A stretch of DNA of 39,687 nucleotides. Source: Zygnema cylindricum (Eukaryota; Streptophyta; Zygnematophyceae; Zygnematales; Zygnemataceae). Each line of letters begins with the position of its first letter. The stretch's first letter is position 1. The notes beneath the pieces were generated by a model that saw only the letters and a program-made list of their open reading frames with translations, made no database searches and was not told the DNA's origin. Where the stretch lies: assembly GCA_037447655.1 (NCBI GenBank), contig JBBHKE010003285.1, positions 247,997 through 287,683 of the forward strand. Reading direction: 5' to 3'. A program made the translations under genes and the position numbers. This document shows positions 8,449 through 18,004 of the stretch, one piece after another.

Positions 8449-9526
8449 AATAGAAATAAACACACAATCACAAGAAATAAAAACAACAAAGTGATATTCC
8501 AACATGCAACTTACACACTAACTAAAGTTCAACGACATCCGAGAAAAGAAGTTTGTGTTATAATGACGCAATCGAATTCCACTCAAACGGACGAAAAGTG
8601 TTGAAAAGAAACCGTGTAGGTCTTAGCCGAAGCCGTATAGATTAATATGTAAGGCTTTACAAGAGATTGATAATGTAATAGAAACTAGACGCTTCAAGCT
8701 TAGGCAAAAAATCGCCTCTAAGCCGTCTAGACTATTTTACAAAGAAAAAGATGGTTACAGAAAATCTTCAATACTGAAAATAATAATTCCTGCACTTGAA
8801 AAATGTGTGTAGGAAATAATCTAAAATCAACTAAGTACCAAGGCCTACGCCTAGCGAAAACAAGCCAATAAGAGTAAAGCGTGCTATGTAAGTATTTGCG
8901 TATAGTTTGGATTCAGCCAATAGGCGGCCGGAATCCTATGCCCTGCGCTACAAAATCTATAACCTACGGATTAAAACCCTTCCTATCTACGTGTGAACGC
9001 GTCAACCTCCAAATGGTTCACGACTTAAAATAGTCTAATCGCAAAGCATCGTCAGAATTGACAGTCCGACTCGTCTGTACATCACCTCAACGGTCCAGAT
9101 GTTATATTTTGAAAATTGTATATTTCTGCGTCGGCGGCCTATATGCTCTTTCGCGCGAAACGATCAAATTCGTCGTCGGCCGAAATTTCGGGAGATGCAG
9201 GTACAGTAAAATTATAGGTACAGTAAAATCGTAGGTACGGGCGCAAACGGTAAACTTCGTCGTCGGCTGAAAATACGGGAATAATAAATATGTAAGGTCG
9301 ACGCTAAAGCGACAATACGTCGTCGGCGAAAATTACGGCGAGAAAAAAATATGTACGGTCGACGCGTACGGCGGTGTAAATATGTACGGTCGACGCGAAC
9401 GCGAAATGTAGGTATGTACGGTCCTGCAAAACCCAAATAACACACAAATACAAGTTAGTGTGGAGGTCGCCCATCCGAATACCTAAATATAAACAAGTAA
9501 AATGGCCGATGAGATGCGGCATGACA
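8449..9526 (-). repeat. Left LTR of element G, main part (with TSD copy 8449-8453)
   Basis: Matches 31919-32847 plus 34219-34384 of the right LTR with scattered differences. On the minus strand it begins TGTCATGCCGCATC at 9526. The part at 9290-9430 holds several copies of a CG-rich motif around TACGGTCGACGCG in otherwise AT-rich DNA. The first five bases are the second AATAG target duplication of the gag-only element. Confidence 0.85.
9290..9425 (-). repeat. Repeated CG-rich motif in element G LTR
   Basis: GGTCGACGC with flanking TAC and GCG recurs near 9295, 9355 and 9386, with a weaker relative TACGGTCCTGC near 9418. The right LTR has matching copies near 32781, 34215 and 34241. It lies just inside the U3 end of the minus-strand LTR, where enhancer repeats are common, and supplies many CpG sites. 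Function is inferred only from position. Confidence 0.5.
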
Positions 9527-9528
9527 GC

Positions 9529-9720
9529 TGTCCTGCATGTGTTAATTGATGTGCAGATGCATGCAATATAATCAGATGTGCTCCACCTAAACCTAAATGA
9601 TGAGAAGCTATTGTGAATGGAATAAAACATAAAAGTGAAAAATGGATAAATACAACAACAAGCAAGGTGGAAGAAAAAAAAGGTCAACGACTTAGCTGGT
9701 TATGGACAGGTCCGTTTATT
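9529..9720 (-). repeat. Extra LTR tail of element G next to the main LTR
   Basis: This segment matches 2335-2524, the outermost part of the left LTR. It is separated from the LTR start at 9526 only by GC, forming the palindrome GACAGCTGTC (9523-9532). Such an end-to-end LTR junction resembles that of two-LTR circular DNA. On its other side it abuts the poly-C run at 9721. The most likely reading is the remnant of a second, mostly deleted LTR. Confidence 0.65.
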
Positions 9721-9734
9721 CCCCCCCCCCCCCT
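9721..9734 (-). other. Poly-G tract, probable polypurine tract of element G
   Basis: Fourteen C on the plus strand, so GAGCTAG followed by G14 on the coding strand of G, placed between the PHD-finger end of pol and LTR sequence, where the second-strand primer tract belongs. What follows is an LTR tail rather than an LTR start, so the local structure is altered. The run length may be a sequencing estimate. Confidence 0.55.
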
Positions 9735-9740
9735 AGCTCT

Positions 9741-10016
9741 TTAGCCGGCAGAGGAGCTGGCCAACACGACCAAAAGCTCGCGACATCCGTGGCAAAACCA
9801 GTGACCATCCGGAATCGCCAACAATGGTGGCACCAAGCACTCCATGTGAAACCCCTGATTGTAGTGATCACAAAGAAACTTGGTAGTTTCCCCGTCCGAT
9901 CGAAGACAAAAGGTACATGGTAGGTACATGGTGTCGCCTCTGTAATTGACATCCACATGAGATCCATATCCTGCGATAAATCTGGTAAATAACATGGAGC
10001 ACAATTTTCGGAGCAC
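9741..10016 (-). pseudogene. C-terminal PHD finger of element G polyprotein
   Basis: A PHD-type zinc finger of C4HC3 layout at residues 34-78 of this frame (9917 to 9783): CTFC, FLCD, GFHMECL, PPL, IPDGHWFCHGC. The fourth ligand is Tyr52 (CDHYNQGFH), where the family has Cys (TGC to TAC), so zinc binding should be damaged. PHD fingers read histone H3 tails. At the end of an integrase this module could target insertion to certain chromatin, as chromodomains do in chromoviruses; that is inference. The frame runs on from the integrase C-terminal region (10324 to 10046) after a stop or frameshift near 10020-10046. Confidence 0.8.
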
Positions 10017-10045
10017 TCGCGAAATGTTCGCGTGTCCGCTCCTTG

Positions 10046-11223
10046 TTATCCCAACATCCCGTTCGGATCCACCTCGATGATCTGTAGGATGTGTGCAGAA
10101 ACATCAGTGTCCAAAGTGTTGAAAGATTGCTTGTGAAGATAAACATAGTCTCCCACCCAATAGGGCTTCTGCTGCGGCTTGTAATTGGCGCTTCGAGTGG
10201 TGGCAAACCGAAGTGTGTCTTGATGCTGGGCAATCTGCAGGCTATTAAAAGCCATGGGCATTTCATGGGCAAATTGCAAAGCACGACGAGTAAGTTCGTC
10301 CAAAAAAATGGTGTCAGACATCAACAGGAGTGGAAAGCTTGCAGTTTTTTGAATATTGTGACCGAGTAACAGTTGCCACCCAAATAAAACAAATACGGGC
10401 TGAAATTAGCCAGCCTTGCTTCAACTGACATGCGACATCCAATGGTAATGTAGCCGAGGGACTCGTCCCAAACCGAAATGTATTTCTCTAAGCAATGCTT
10501 ACACAAGGCACTCTTAAATGTCTGGACTGCCCGTTAAACTAGGCCATCGGCGTGAGGGTGATCGCGACTAGTACGACGATAGAAGATGAGAGCCTCATCA
10601 AACATCTTTTGAAATTCTCCCCGAAATTCCGTACCTTGATCCGTAAAGATCTCGGCTTGGGCACCGTATCTCATAAGAACATGTTCCTTATAAACGGCGG
10701 TAGTCAACTTTGCTGTCTTTTGAGGTAGAGCTACGACTTCTACCCACTAACTAAAATTCTCGATCATAATCATGATGTATTGTTTTCCTCTACGTGAGAT
10801 GGGAAAAGGTTCGGCCAAATCGACCGACCATCGATAAAATAAACCCTTAATGGGTAGAGGTTGGAGCGTAGTCTGCCGATTAGAGAAAGAAGTTTGGAGA
10901 CGGTCGCAAGTGGCACACTTGTGTAGAATGGCAACAACATCGGCTTGAATTCCTGACCACCAATACCGTGCCTGAACTAGGCTTAACGTCCGTAACGTCC
11001 GCTTGGTGCCGTAGTGACCAAGCTCGGTGTGAATCTGCTCAATTAGAGAAAGTCGCTCGGAAGGACGAGGGACGTGTCTATGGCTTCTATGTGCCAGCAA
11101 CTGAACTAAAGATCCCCCGAGCCAAAGGTTTTTTTTGACTCTCTTTTTCACTGTCTTCTTTGAAAGAGGTGGTGCCGGACCTGAAGGTCTGAAAGGATAG
11201 GAAAAGAATGAGAGGCCCATCAC
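10046..11223 (-). pseudogene. Element G integrase
   Basis: The N-terminal HHCC zinc domain is visible (IHTELGHYGTKRTLRTL, then CATCDR near 10910-11040). The catalytic core follows with WSVDLAEPFP (first Asp, near 10820), TDQGTEFRGEF (second Asp, near 10640) and HPHADGLV-stop-RAVQT (near 10540). The stop is exactly at the catalytic Glu codon (GAA to TAA). The C-terminal domain contains YWVGDYVYLHKQ near 10160, the usual GD-x-V-x-L beta-barrel motif. Frameshifts occur near 10747 and 10510. The PHD finger follows. Confidence 0.85.
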
Positions 11224-12650
11224 GCCAAGGATCTATAGCGGGACGAGGGTTCGGAATAGAGGCCAGACAGTAAGTAAGATAATAACCCACTGTCATGGCG
11301 AGAACATCGTCATCATCGAAATCCTGTCGAACTCCGTTATCTGTTGTTCGAGGCAAAGGATTTCGGGAAATTCCGTTAGCGTTTAGACTAAGCAGACTGG
11401 GTCGGTGAACTATTTCAACGTGGTATTCTTGCAAAATTAAAGCCCATCGGGTTAGCTTCTCGGAAAGCTTATCATAAGTCTTCAGCCAATGTAAGGGCTG
11501 ATGGTCGGTTAGAAGTGTGAAAGGCTTTACGTACAAATAATGGCGGAAGTGAACGACTCCCCAAACCGCGGCTAGACATTCCCCTTCGTAACTACTATAA
11601 TTTGATTCAGCATGATTATTCCTTCTACTCGCGTAAGCAACTACATATTCCTCTCTGCTTAACTCTCTTTGTGTCAGAATGGCAGCGATTTCGGGTTTTC
11701 CAAAATCTGTTTGGAGACAAAAAAAGAGTTTGTGATTGGGGGGACGGAGAATCGGAGCACTCGATAAGGCGGTTTTTAATTTTTGAAATGCGGAAATCTG
11801 ATCGGGACCCCATATGAAGGTTACTTCCTTCTTGAGGAGGTCGTTTAACAGAGATGTGATGGTACTGAAATTAGATATTAACCTAAGATAATAATTAGCA
11901 AGTCCAAGAAAGGCTCGCAAACTTGTGAGGTATGTGGGAGACGACAATTTACTGATTGCCTCTACCTTTGCTTCGAGAGGAGTGATCCCCTCACCCGAGA
12001 TAAAATGGCGGAGGTAAGGCACTCCCTCGGATCCAAAGGTGCATTTGGCGGGATGACACTTTAATCCAACCTTTTTTAATTCAGTCAATACCTATTCGAT
12101 GTGAGCCGCATGCTCTTCAATTGTAGCGGAGGCAATGATGAGGTCATCGATGTAACACCTAGCAAACTTACAACCTCCGAGAACTAAGTCCATCACTATT
12201 TGAAATACTTCTGGAGCATTTTTAGTCAAAATGGCATTACGGCCCATTCCCATCGACCGTCACTACCCCAAAAGGCAATTTTATGCCGATCTTTTTCCTC
12301 TATCTCAATTTGATTGAATCCTTGACGGAGGTCAAGGATACTAAAATACTTCAAACACCTACGTGGTCAAATATTTTCTCGGCGAGAGGCATAAGATGAC
12401 GATCTTAAGTGGTCTTAGCATTTAGTTCACGATAATCACCGCACATTCGACGTTCAGTAAAATGACTCTTAGAATCCTTTTTCTGAGGCATGACGGTGTG
12501 AGTTACAAATGTGGAGTCTGACCGATAGATTAGGCCAACTTCCTCTAGTTCAGCACATCATTTGTCTACCATTTGCCATTCGGTTTTTGACTGGCGATGT
12601 TTCGGTTTAGATATCGGGCGGTCATCTTCGAGATCTATCGACATATTCTA
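11224..12650 (-). pseudogene. Element G reverse transcriptase and RNase H
   Basis: On the minus strand: GDYRELNAKT near 12430, a broken LDLRQGFNQI near 12320, CYIDDLIIA (the YxDD catalytic motif, intact) near 12140, then a long frame 12088-11224 with thumb (CTFGSEGVPYLRHFISGEG, SLRAFLGLANYY) and RNase H motifs (QTDFGKPEIAAIL, SNYSSYEGECLAAVWGV, LLTDHQPL). Stops and frameshifts lie mainly between 12200 and 12600. Order RT, RNase H, integrase defines Ty3/gypsy. The upstream linker 12863-12648 reads into the conserved start of RT (DLEDDRPISKPKHRQSKTEW near 12625). Confidence 0.87.
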
Positions 12651-12896
12651 AGCGGTGTGACAACCCAAAATGTTCATTGAAAAAGCAAAAGAATCAATAT
12701 TCCGTAAAACTACGTCATTTTGTAATTCTTGTTCGGCCTTTGTTAAATTGGTGCCCAATATCCATTTAGGAGCATCGAGATTCTCCGTTGTTGTCGTCTC
12801 CATGGCTTGTGCAAAGGCCAACTCCTCATCAACGATAGGCGTTTGTCCTAACTCGTAAGCCACAGGTGTGTGTTTAAGGCAATTAATAGAATGATT
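12648..12896 (-). pseudogene. Element G linker between methyltransferase and RT
   Basis: A frame of about 70 residues (12863 to 12651) with AYELGQTPIVDEELAFAQ and TKAEQELQNDVVLRNIDSFAF. The second half resembles the pre-RT segment of Ty3/gypsy pol, where residues like 'FAWS' precede the RT fingers. No enzymatic motif is seen in the first half. Confidence 0.6.
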
Positions 12897-13620
12897 CTAG
12901 CTGCGTGTTGGAAAATCAACAGTCCAATGAGGAGTGGGTGGATTATGTTTGGAACTTACGGACTGGATAGCTGTGTATGCGGGAATAGACCAGGACATAT
13001 GGCTAGGATTAAGGAAATCGTAGATAGAGATTTCCGGAACTGGTGGAATTGGAGAAGGAAAGAGGAAAAATTGAAATATGGTCCCTTGGAGAGTGGTACA
13101 TAAAGATTTTCTTAGTGATGCATTCCCCCCCCCAGCTGGTTGAGACGGATGTGCTTGAGAGTGGCGACCAGCTGCAAACCCAAGACCTAAAACAAAAGAC
13201 AAAGATTGAGGGTCCATGACACGACCTAATAAAGTGCATCTTTGACGTTCAGTAAGACCAAGAGCGGCAGTAGTGCCGGGAATGAAATGCATTAGGTGTT
13301 CTCGTTCCGTGGAGGTAGGCTCTTCGAGCTCATTAGTATGAATGTTTCGGAGCATACCAGGGCCGTCATTAGAGAATGCATGTAATGTGGGTAAGAAACT
13401 AAGGTAAGAAGCACCTTGAGAGGTTGACCAGGGACATTGACACTGAAATTAGGGGGACAGTCCTTTTGAATGCACAGCTGCACCTTATGAAAAGGAAGTA
13501 GGGCAGCCTGAATGTCTCTAGGAGGAGGACGAACTAACAAGTTGGCCTCCAGGAGTCTACCAATATCGATCTGGTTCGTCCTTTTGGAGCGAACCCGGTG
13601 TGCTAGTGAACCAAGGCGAG
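12897..13620 (-). pseudogene. Element G methyltransferase C-terminal fragment (second copy)
   Basis: Begins at the junction with the C2 LTR (13620) and reads RLGSLAHRVRSKRTNQ, DIGRLLEANLLVR, CPPNFSVNVPGQPLKV, then after a frameshift near 13390 MLRNIHTNELEEPTSTERE and LLGRVMDPQSLSFVLGLGFA. These correspond to motif VIII and motifs IX-X of C5-methyltransferases. It overlaps the better copy at 20617-21113 but is visibly diverged from it. It continues past the point where that copy is cut (GGGNASLRK..), so it supplies the C-terminal tail up to 12897. Catalytic motifs I-VI are absent here. Confidence 0.65.
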
Positions 13621-14042
13621 CCGCCACATCATTGGACGTCGGAAAGGATGGAAGAGGAACGATGGCTCCTATGTTGACAAGTGTCAACCAGAAGGCCATG
13701 TTGTACAATATACACCCTTTTGATTGGCCGAGGGTAGAGTAGTAAGTAGTTGTGAGTAGGATTTAAGGGACTTAGCGTCTTTGAGGGGCCTCTCTCCAGG
13801 TAACCTTTTGTATTTATAGGCCATCTTTGGCCATCCATAACTTACTGCTCCGGGGAGCAAATTCAGTGATTCTTTTTGCGTTTGACTTAAGGGGGTCTTG
13901 TCCTCACAAGGATGAGGGTTTTAAAAATATTTGTGTGCCTGAGCGGCATTTCTTCAATGGGAGAGTGAAAGGGTCAAATGTTATCCCAGAGGCTTTACAT
14001 AGGTTGCTCATTCTGTGGGTTAATGGAGACCACAATATTTCA
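13621..14042 (+). repeat. 5' LTR of C2, truncated
   Basis: Matches 20151-20616 of the 3' LTR from CGCCACATCATTGGACG onward; the first ~440 bp are missing. Compared with the 3' LTR it also lacks 43 bp (3' LTR 20240-20282), exactly the U3 palindrome, at about 13708. A TATA-like TGTATTTATAGG lies near 13809. The gag ATG is at 14023, 20 bases before the LTR end. Confidence 0.85.
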
Positions 14043-14520
14043 GGTTATGGGCCCACCCTCTAGGGTGCCCATATCTAATGGATAACACTATTTTTATTGA
14101 GAAATGATGACGGAGGGAGAACTTTTTGAAAAGCACCTATGGGGCACAATGTCTGGGCAAATTTGATGCCCACCTTCACGTGGGTCTGGAGGAACACGTT
14201 TTTTTGGCACCTCCGTCACAACAGTTGTTAAAACATCAGCCACCATCACGAACAATGACGAGGAAGGGGAGGAAAAAACCATGGAAGGAGAAATGGGAGG
14301 AGTTGCTTCTCGAGGGACTCTATTGTCAAGGACGATACCGGTAGCGACACCACTAACAATGGTGAAAGGAAGTCAGACCGAACGGTCAGAATATGAAAAT
14401 TGGAACTAGGACAAGGTGGCTAAGCTCTTAATTCTCAAAAGTGTAGTGAAAGGTATTGGCATTTCCCTTATGTATGTTAGATCTTCCTCTCAGATTTGGG
14501 TATCTTTAGTAAACAAATAT
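14023..14520 (+). pseudogene. gag: C2 gag, N-terminal part
   Basis: Starts METTIFQVMGPPSRVPI inside the LTR, like C3 gag (MEVTELQVMGPPSRVPI), then hits stops after about 20 codons. Decayed gag sequence follows up to QIWVSLVNKY at 14520, which corresponds to LWEALVNIY in C3. The next codons (KSG..) are found at 15777, after the inserted element. Confidence 0.75.
14043..14057 (+). other. Primer-binding site of C2
   Basis: GGTTATGGGCCCACC follows the LTR end TTTCA and is complementary over 15 bases to the anticodon arm of initiator tRNA-Met. It is translated as part of gag (Q-V-M-G-P-P). Confidence 0.88.
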
Positions 14521-14690
14521 TGTTGTTATTTGAATATTTAGTTTCGTGCAAATCGCGTTTCGTGCGTACTGAATCAGTACAATGCTAAGTGTGAAATTGA
14601 TATATTTGAAAGTGTACAACGTTTAATTTACTATCGTGACATATAAAAAGGGTTAACTCAGGGATGACCAAAATCAAGTCTTTGGGGGAG

Positions 14691-15771
14691 TGTTGTTTTA
14701 AAGACTTAATTTCGTACACACCTATTTTAGTGTAGCTTTAATGATACGGTATGAGGCGTACGTAATGGGGGAGAAAACAAATCATAACTTTACGTAATGA
14801 ATACGGATGCATTATTCGATGGATTCACGGATTGGGTGAGCGAACGTACGGAGCGTCTTATTTGACAAGTGGACGTTAAATAAGTCAGCGGCATTTATGG
14901 CGAAGGACGCAATTTTGGTACGATAAGATTTGGAGGGTACGAGTTAATTTCGGCAAGTGGTTCGTAGTACATTTGGAGGGCGGACGACGTCCGCCGATAT
15001 TTTTGTAGGTTCACACTATTTCTGATGATGTATTACCAGGTGGACTGTACGTTTGTGATGTCGGTTTGCTACATAGACTCGTCGTCAAGTGACTAAGCAA
15101 GTTGACGTTTAGTATGCGGATTTTGCGGAGGTGGCGGTGTAAATATTCTATTCAACAGAGGTTTGTCTTTTTGCTAATTTGTTTATTAGTGTAGATTCAT
15201 TCATTCTGACATACCTCGAATTATTCGGGTATATTCACAGTAATTTAGGTAGGAGGTAGATAACGTACGGCTGGTATGCCTCCGTACAGTCAGTAGTGAA
15301 CTCTCTGAGTATAACTTGTAGGACTTAGATTATTATGAGTATCACAGTTGAGCTCATCAAAGTAATGGCAGACTGTTTTTCTGCAAGTTTGACCTGATGG
15401 TGTGATCACCCTGATTGATGTCTTTGTATGAAACTTTGTAGAGATTTTTGATGACCTAGAAACTATTTGTTTATGTAGTTTCAGTATATTCTGCTGTTTC
15501 TGTAGAATTCTCTTTGGACTCTACCTGGTTAGTTTTGTAAGCTGTAAAATGTTTTTGGGAAACTCTGCAGCTCATATCTTTTGTATGCCTTGGTGGATAT
15601 GGCTGTAAATTTGAGAGGTTACAGCGTTTAGAATATACTGCATACTGTTGCAGTTTCAGCTGCTTTTGGTTATTTTGGAGTAATCTGTGTTGTCTGAAAC
15701 ACAACTATTTTGAGGTAGTCTGTGGGTGTCTTCCGTGAGTAATCCATGGCTGAAATAGGCCAAGGACAACA
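14691..15771 (+). repeat. 3' LTR of the deleted gag-only relative
   Basis: A 1081-bp LTR clearly related to, but diverged from, the 918-bp LTRs at 2567-8448: TGTTGTTTTAAAGAC start, conserved GTTGACGTTTAGTATGCGGATTTTG stretch, CATACCTCGAA..ATTCGGGTATA, leader hairpin at 15357-15392, and an end containing ATGGCTGAAATAGG, where gag would start. Confidence 0.88.
15357..15392 (+). other. Conserved leader hairpin in diverged LTR
   Basis: TCAAAGTAATGGCAGA..TCTGCAAGTTTGA. The core GCAGACTGTTTTTCTGC is identical to the younger LTRs while the surroundings have changed. Confidence 0.6.
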
Positions 15772-16500
15772 AAAATAAGAGTGGGTCATTGCAGCAACAA
15801 CAACTGGCAGAAAATAAGATTTCAGCTTATAGTTACAAGGGAAAAAGTATGAATATAGTTACAAGGGAGGAAGTATGAATGATTATTGCAGTGACTTAGG
15901 TGCATCATTTGGAGAACTAGAGAGCGCAGGTAACTCATGGTCTGAGAGACAAAGAGTAAATACACTGATAAAACTACTTGAAGAGTATGAGAATATCATT
16001 TATCGGTTGCAGGATCTAGGTGATAGCAATTGGAATTGGGATGATACAGTGAGGATGATTTTAGTGAAAGAGAGTACCATAAAACTTAGGAGAGGAAGTC
16101 TGAGTGTTCAAGCATTAACTGTAGGATCTGATTGGCGGAAGCCTGATGAGGAAAAGGGAAAGGATCCTTATCAAACCTTTGGAGGAAAATGACAAGGAGG
16201 TGGCACATTTGATCGACAAGGGAGAGGAGCTCCTCGAGGTGGATTATGTCACTTCTACAAGAAACCGGGATATTATATGGCAGATTGTGTCAAGCTTGCA
16301 CATCTCTGACTGAAAGATGGACAAGGTTTATCAAAAGATAGAGGAAAGAAAAGGCATTTCTGGCTCAAGTTCATGACGAGGAAAAAGATGACGTAACCGA
16401 ACTGGAATAAGAGCTTGAAGAGCTTCTAAAAAACCAAAAACCACTTAGAAGAATGCACACATTCCACGGAGAAAAAAATGTGATTTCGAAGGTAAGAGGG
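15772..16500 (+). pseudogene. gag: C2 gag, C-terminal part
   Basis: Resumes after the insertion with KSGSLQQQQLAENK and continues as YCSDLGASFGELESAG and NTLIKLLEEYENI (15875-16192), closely matching C3 gag. A 26-bp tandem duplication (15828-15853 and 15854-15879) shifts the frame. The zinc knuckle near 16246-16290 reads CHFYKKPGYYMADC, so two of four zinc ligands are replaced by Tyr (Cys and His in C3: CHFCKKPGHYMAEC). A stop at about 16190 separates it from the rest. Confidence 0.82.
15828..15879 (+). repeat. 26-bp tandem duplication in C2 gag
   Basis: TATAGTTACAAGGGA..AAGTATGAA occurs twice in direct succession with two differences. C3 has the region once (YGYKGGKML). Since 26 is not a multiple of three it breaks the frame. 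Confidence 0.85.
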
Positions 16501-16509
16501 ATCCACTTG

Positions 16510-18000
16510 AGGATGGGTGGATCATAGACTCACGGGCCTCAATGCATATGTGCAAGGATAAGAGGTGGTTTACTAAATTAAGAAAAATTCCAACAGTTGA
16601 GATAAAGTATGGAGATGATAGAGTAGAAACCACAAGTCTTGTTGGATCGGTTGATTTAAAAGCTCTAGTTGATGGAAATGCTTCAATTGTAACGTTCTTA
16701 AATGTTTTTTACATTATACAACTTAGCAAGAATCTAGTCTCTACAGCTATTCTAGATGAAAAAGAGTTCAAAATCGGAACTAAGAATGGAATCTTCACAG
16801 CTAGCTTTGATAATGAGGTTTATTTCATAGCTGAAAAGGGTAGTCAAGGAATATTCAGAATTGTAATTTGCAATGACAAGGGTGTTCTCTACTTGTGTGG
16901 AAGCGATAGGATGCTTTGGCACAAGAGGTTGGTGCATGTGAATCTAGATAGATTAAAGAAAATGAAGAAAAAGGGAAATAATGGATGGAATTCAGTTTGG
17001 AGATGATGAGACCTCAGATGATTGTAGTGGATGTGCCCAAAGGAAGATTCATAAACTTCCATTTCTAAAGGCATCCACATTTAGAAGAGAGAAAGCATTA
17101 GATATAGTTCACACTGATGTTTGGGGACCAGCTAGGTATGCTTCACATGGGGGGAAAAGATGGATGCTAACTATTTTAGATGTATATATTCAGAAGTACT
17201 AAGACGTTTCAAAAAATACAAAGCATGGAGTCAAAAACTACATGAAACCTCAATAAAAGAGATAAGAAGTGATAATGGGAAAGAATACACCTTTAAGGAA
17301 TATGAAGAATTTCTTAAAGAAGAAGGAATCCATCATGAGCAAATTGTTCCTTATAATCCAAAACAAAATGGAGTAGAAGAAAGAGTTAATAAAAATTTAG
17401 GAGATATGTCCAGAAGTATGCTAACCGATAAAAAAATAGGGTTGCAGTTTTGGGCTGATCTATGAACTATGCTAACTTCATAAAAAATAGAGTGTTAACT
17501 TCGGCAAATAAAGAGGAAACTCCATATGAAAGGTGGACGGGAAGAAAACCATATTTTTCTTGTTTGAGAGTGTCCAGAAGTGAAGTCTATAGTTTAGATT
17601 CCGATAAGACTAAATGGAAGTTAGAGGGAAGAGGGAAACCAGGATATCTTGTAGGATATGATGAGAGCACAAATGGATATCGAGTGTACGACTTGAAAAA
17701 GAGAGATATCATTTTGGTAAAACACATAGTGGTGATGAATGAAGTAAAGTCTATTGATCCATTCAAACATAACAAAGAAGTCAAAATCAGATTTGAATCG
17801 GGTCAGTATTCTGACTTTGACTTGGGAAATGAAGAGAAGGAAGACGGGGAGAAGGAAAAATCTGCATATGTGCCAAAGGAGAAGGACGAAAAGACAACAT
17901 CCGAGGTGACACCACAATACGAAGTGGAAACCGACGAGGAACTTGATCAAACACCGGAAATGGAAGATAGGGGAGATGAAAATCCTTCTAAATGAAACCC
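16510..18000 (+). pseudogene. C2 protease and integrase
   Basis: The protease motif near 16525-16550 reads WIIDSRASMHMC where C3 has WIIDSGASMHMC, a Gly to Arg change next to the catalytic Asp. The GAG-pre-integrase domain (LWHKRLVHVNLDRL) and zinc region (CSGCAQRKIHKLPF) follow. The integrase core shows IVHTDVWGP, IRSDNGKEY and NPKQNGVEERVNKNL, so D, D and E are present. The C-terminal part has TPYERWTGRKP, YLVGYDE and an acidic linker (17800-17995). Frameshifts occur near 16985 and 17170-17200, and stops near 17463 and 17993. Confidence 0.85.
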
Positions 18001-18004
18001 GAGG

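Larger units (their letters stand above)
14521..15771 (+). mobile_element. Internally deleted relative of the gag-only element, inside C2 gag
   Basis: Starts TGTTGTTATTTGAA at 14521 and ends GGACAACA at 15771. It comprises the first part of a 5' LTR (about 14521-14600), the last ~80 bp of an internal region with polypurine tract TTTGGGGGAG (14681-14690), and a complete 3' LTR (14691-15771). Everything between, including gag, is gone. The flanks are AATAT (14516-14520) and AAAAT (15772-15776), a 5-bp duplication with one mismatch. Removing the insert restores the C2 gag frame (..VNKY + KSG..). Confidence 0.85.

Noticed and set aside
9529-9720. Considered as an independent small transposon (MITE)
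   Set aside because: No terminal inverted repeats or target duplication; it matches the LTR end at 2335-2524 and starts at the LTR terminus.
9721-9734. Poly-C run considered as an assembly gap filler
   Set aside because: A similar though shorter C run at 13128 and 20621 is part of real sequence, and here the purine strand fits a polypurine tract. Its exact length remains doubtful.
14043-14057. GGTTATGGGCCCACC considered as part of a tRNA gene
   Set aside because: Only the anticodon arm complement is present; acceptor, D and T arms are missing, and position after an LTR explains it as a primer-binding site.
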